Part shown: positions 6,318 through 6,887 of the stretch, one piece after another
Layout: every line of letters begins with the position of its first letter
How positions within the stretch are numbered: the first letter of the stretch is position 1
DNA from: Natronohydrobacter sp.
Lineage (GTDB): Bacteria; Pseudomonadota; Alphaproteobacteria; Rhodobacterales; Rhodobacteraceae
Assembly (NCBI GenBank): GCA_007118445.1
Contig: SKRP01000114.1
Span: 1 to 6,887, forward strand
DNA: 6,887 nucleotides
Direction of reading: 5' to 3'
Notes under the pieces: generated by a model
Told to the model about the DNA's origin: nothing
What the model saw: the letters and a program-made list of their open reading frames with translations, nothing else
Database searches by the model: none
Made by a program: the position numbers and the translations under genes

Positions 6318-6887
6318 GGCCTTCTTCCTTTACAACCTTGTTTTTCAGCCCGGTGCCCAAGTAAGCCTCGATCACCTGCTCATTGGCCTTGATCTCATCG
6401 AGCGTGCCCTCGGCCAGCACCTTGCCCTCGGCCATGCAGATGACCGGGTTGCAGATACGGCCGATGAAATCCATGTCATGCTCGATGACCACGAATGTAT
6501 AGCCTTTTTCCTTGTTCAACCGCACGATCGCATCGGCAATCGTGTTCAGAAGCGTGCGGTTCACGCCTGCGCCGACCTCATCCAGAAAGACGATCCTGGC
6601 ATCGGTCATCATGGTGCGGCCCAGTTCCAGAAGCTTCTTCTGCCCGCCGGAAATCTGGCCCGCCTTTTCATCGGCAATATGGCTGATGGTCAGAAACTCC
6701 AGCACCTCATCAGCGCGCGCGCGGATGCGTGCTTCTTCCTCGCGGACCCGCGCGCCATGGAACCACGCGGACCACAGGTTTTCGCCCGACTGGTTCGGGG
6801 GCACCATCATCAGGTTCTCGCGCACCGTCATCGAATGAAATTCATGCGCAATCTGAAAAGTGCGCAGCAAGCCCTTGGAAAACAACG
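6310..6887 (-). CDS. livG: LivG-type ATP-binding subunit of a HAAT ABC importer (N-terminus outside window)
   Basis: This is the C-terminal part, about 192 codons, of the second ATPase of the importer. The full family length is about 250 aa, so roughly the first 60 residues, including Walker A, lie outside. Visible motifs are the Q-loop RTFQ (Gln codon at 6853-6855), then MTVRENLM, the ABC signature ISGGQKK in place of the usual LSGGQ, Walker B IVFLDEV (catalytic Glu present, but Val where Pro is usual), GAGVN, and a normal His switch EHDMDF (His near 6480). The C-terminus EAYLG is typical of LivG and is followed by a short lysine- and glutamate-rich tail. The frame is open at the window edge; a TTG at 6885 is internal, not a start. 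The TGA overlaps the next gene's ATG by 8 nt. Intact key residues suggest a functional ATPase. Confidence 0.94.
   Translation of the reverse strand, partial: LFSKGLLRTFQIAHEFHSMTVRENLMMVPPNQSGENLWSAWFHGARVREEEARIRARADEVLEFLTISHIADEKAGQISGGQKKLLELGRTMMTDARIVFLDEVGAGVNRTLLNTIADAIVRLNKEKGYTFVVIEHDMDFIGRICNPVICMAEGKVLAEGTLDEIKANEQVIEAYLGTGLKNKVVKEEGHV

Noticed and set aside
6883..6887. TTG at 6885 as the start of livG
   Set aside because: It is followed almost at once by the Q-loop RTFQ. A true LivG start must lie about 60 residues upstream, outside the window.

Overview
The window is a dense stretch of high-GC (roughly 60-65%, by eye) alphaproteobacterial chromosome. RimO and the Liv proteins look most like those of Rhodobacteraceae/Rhodobacterales. 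That placement rests on remembered family resemblance, not on a search. Every supported gene lies on the minus strand, so transcription runs from high to low coordinates. There is no gene-free stretch longer than about 45 bases, and I see no RNA gene, mobile element, CRISPR array or convincing intrinsic terminator.

Right part (6887 down to 2759): a branched-chain amino acid-type (HAAT/LIV) ABC importer, in the order livG (5' end cut by the window), a small exported protein of unknown function, livF, livH, livM. Junctions are an 8-nt overlap, a 3-nt gap, a 5-nt gap and a 4-nt ATGA overlap, so the block almost certainly forms one translationally coupled operon. LivG and LivF would be the cytoplasmic ATPases and LivH and LivM the membrane permeases. 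The periplasmic binding protein is not in the window. Several family-typical positions differ: LivG has Asp-Glu-Val at Walker B, LivM has an apparent insert of about 100 residues with extra membrane segments, and LivH has His in its conserved N-terminal loop. The importer may therefore be a distinct HAAT subfamily, and its substrate should not be assumed to be leucine/isoleucine/valine.

Middle part (2754 down to 925): a MobA/MocA-like nucleotidyltransferase starts 4 nt after the livM stop and is probably cotranscribed with the importer. After 42 nt comes a geranylgeranyl-reductase-family FAD oxidoreductase. These look like metabolic passengers on the liv transcript, and no functional link to the importer is visible.

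Left part (880 to 1): the first 293 codons of rimO, the ribosomal protein S12 methylthiotransferase, running off the window edge. It has no recognisable Shine-Dalgarno sequence and has a TATAGC hexamer just upstream of the ATG, so it may have its own promoter and a very short or absent leader.

I found no clear undescribed system. The best candidates for a second look are the exported protein embedded between livG and livF, and the set of atypical motifs in the importer subunits.
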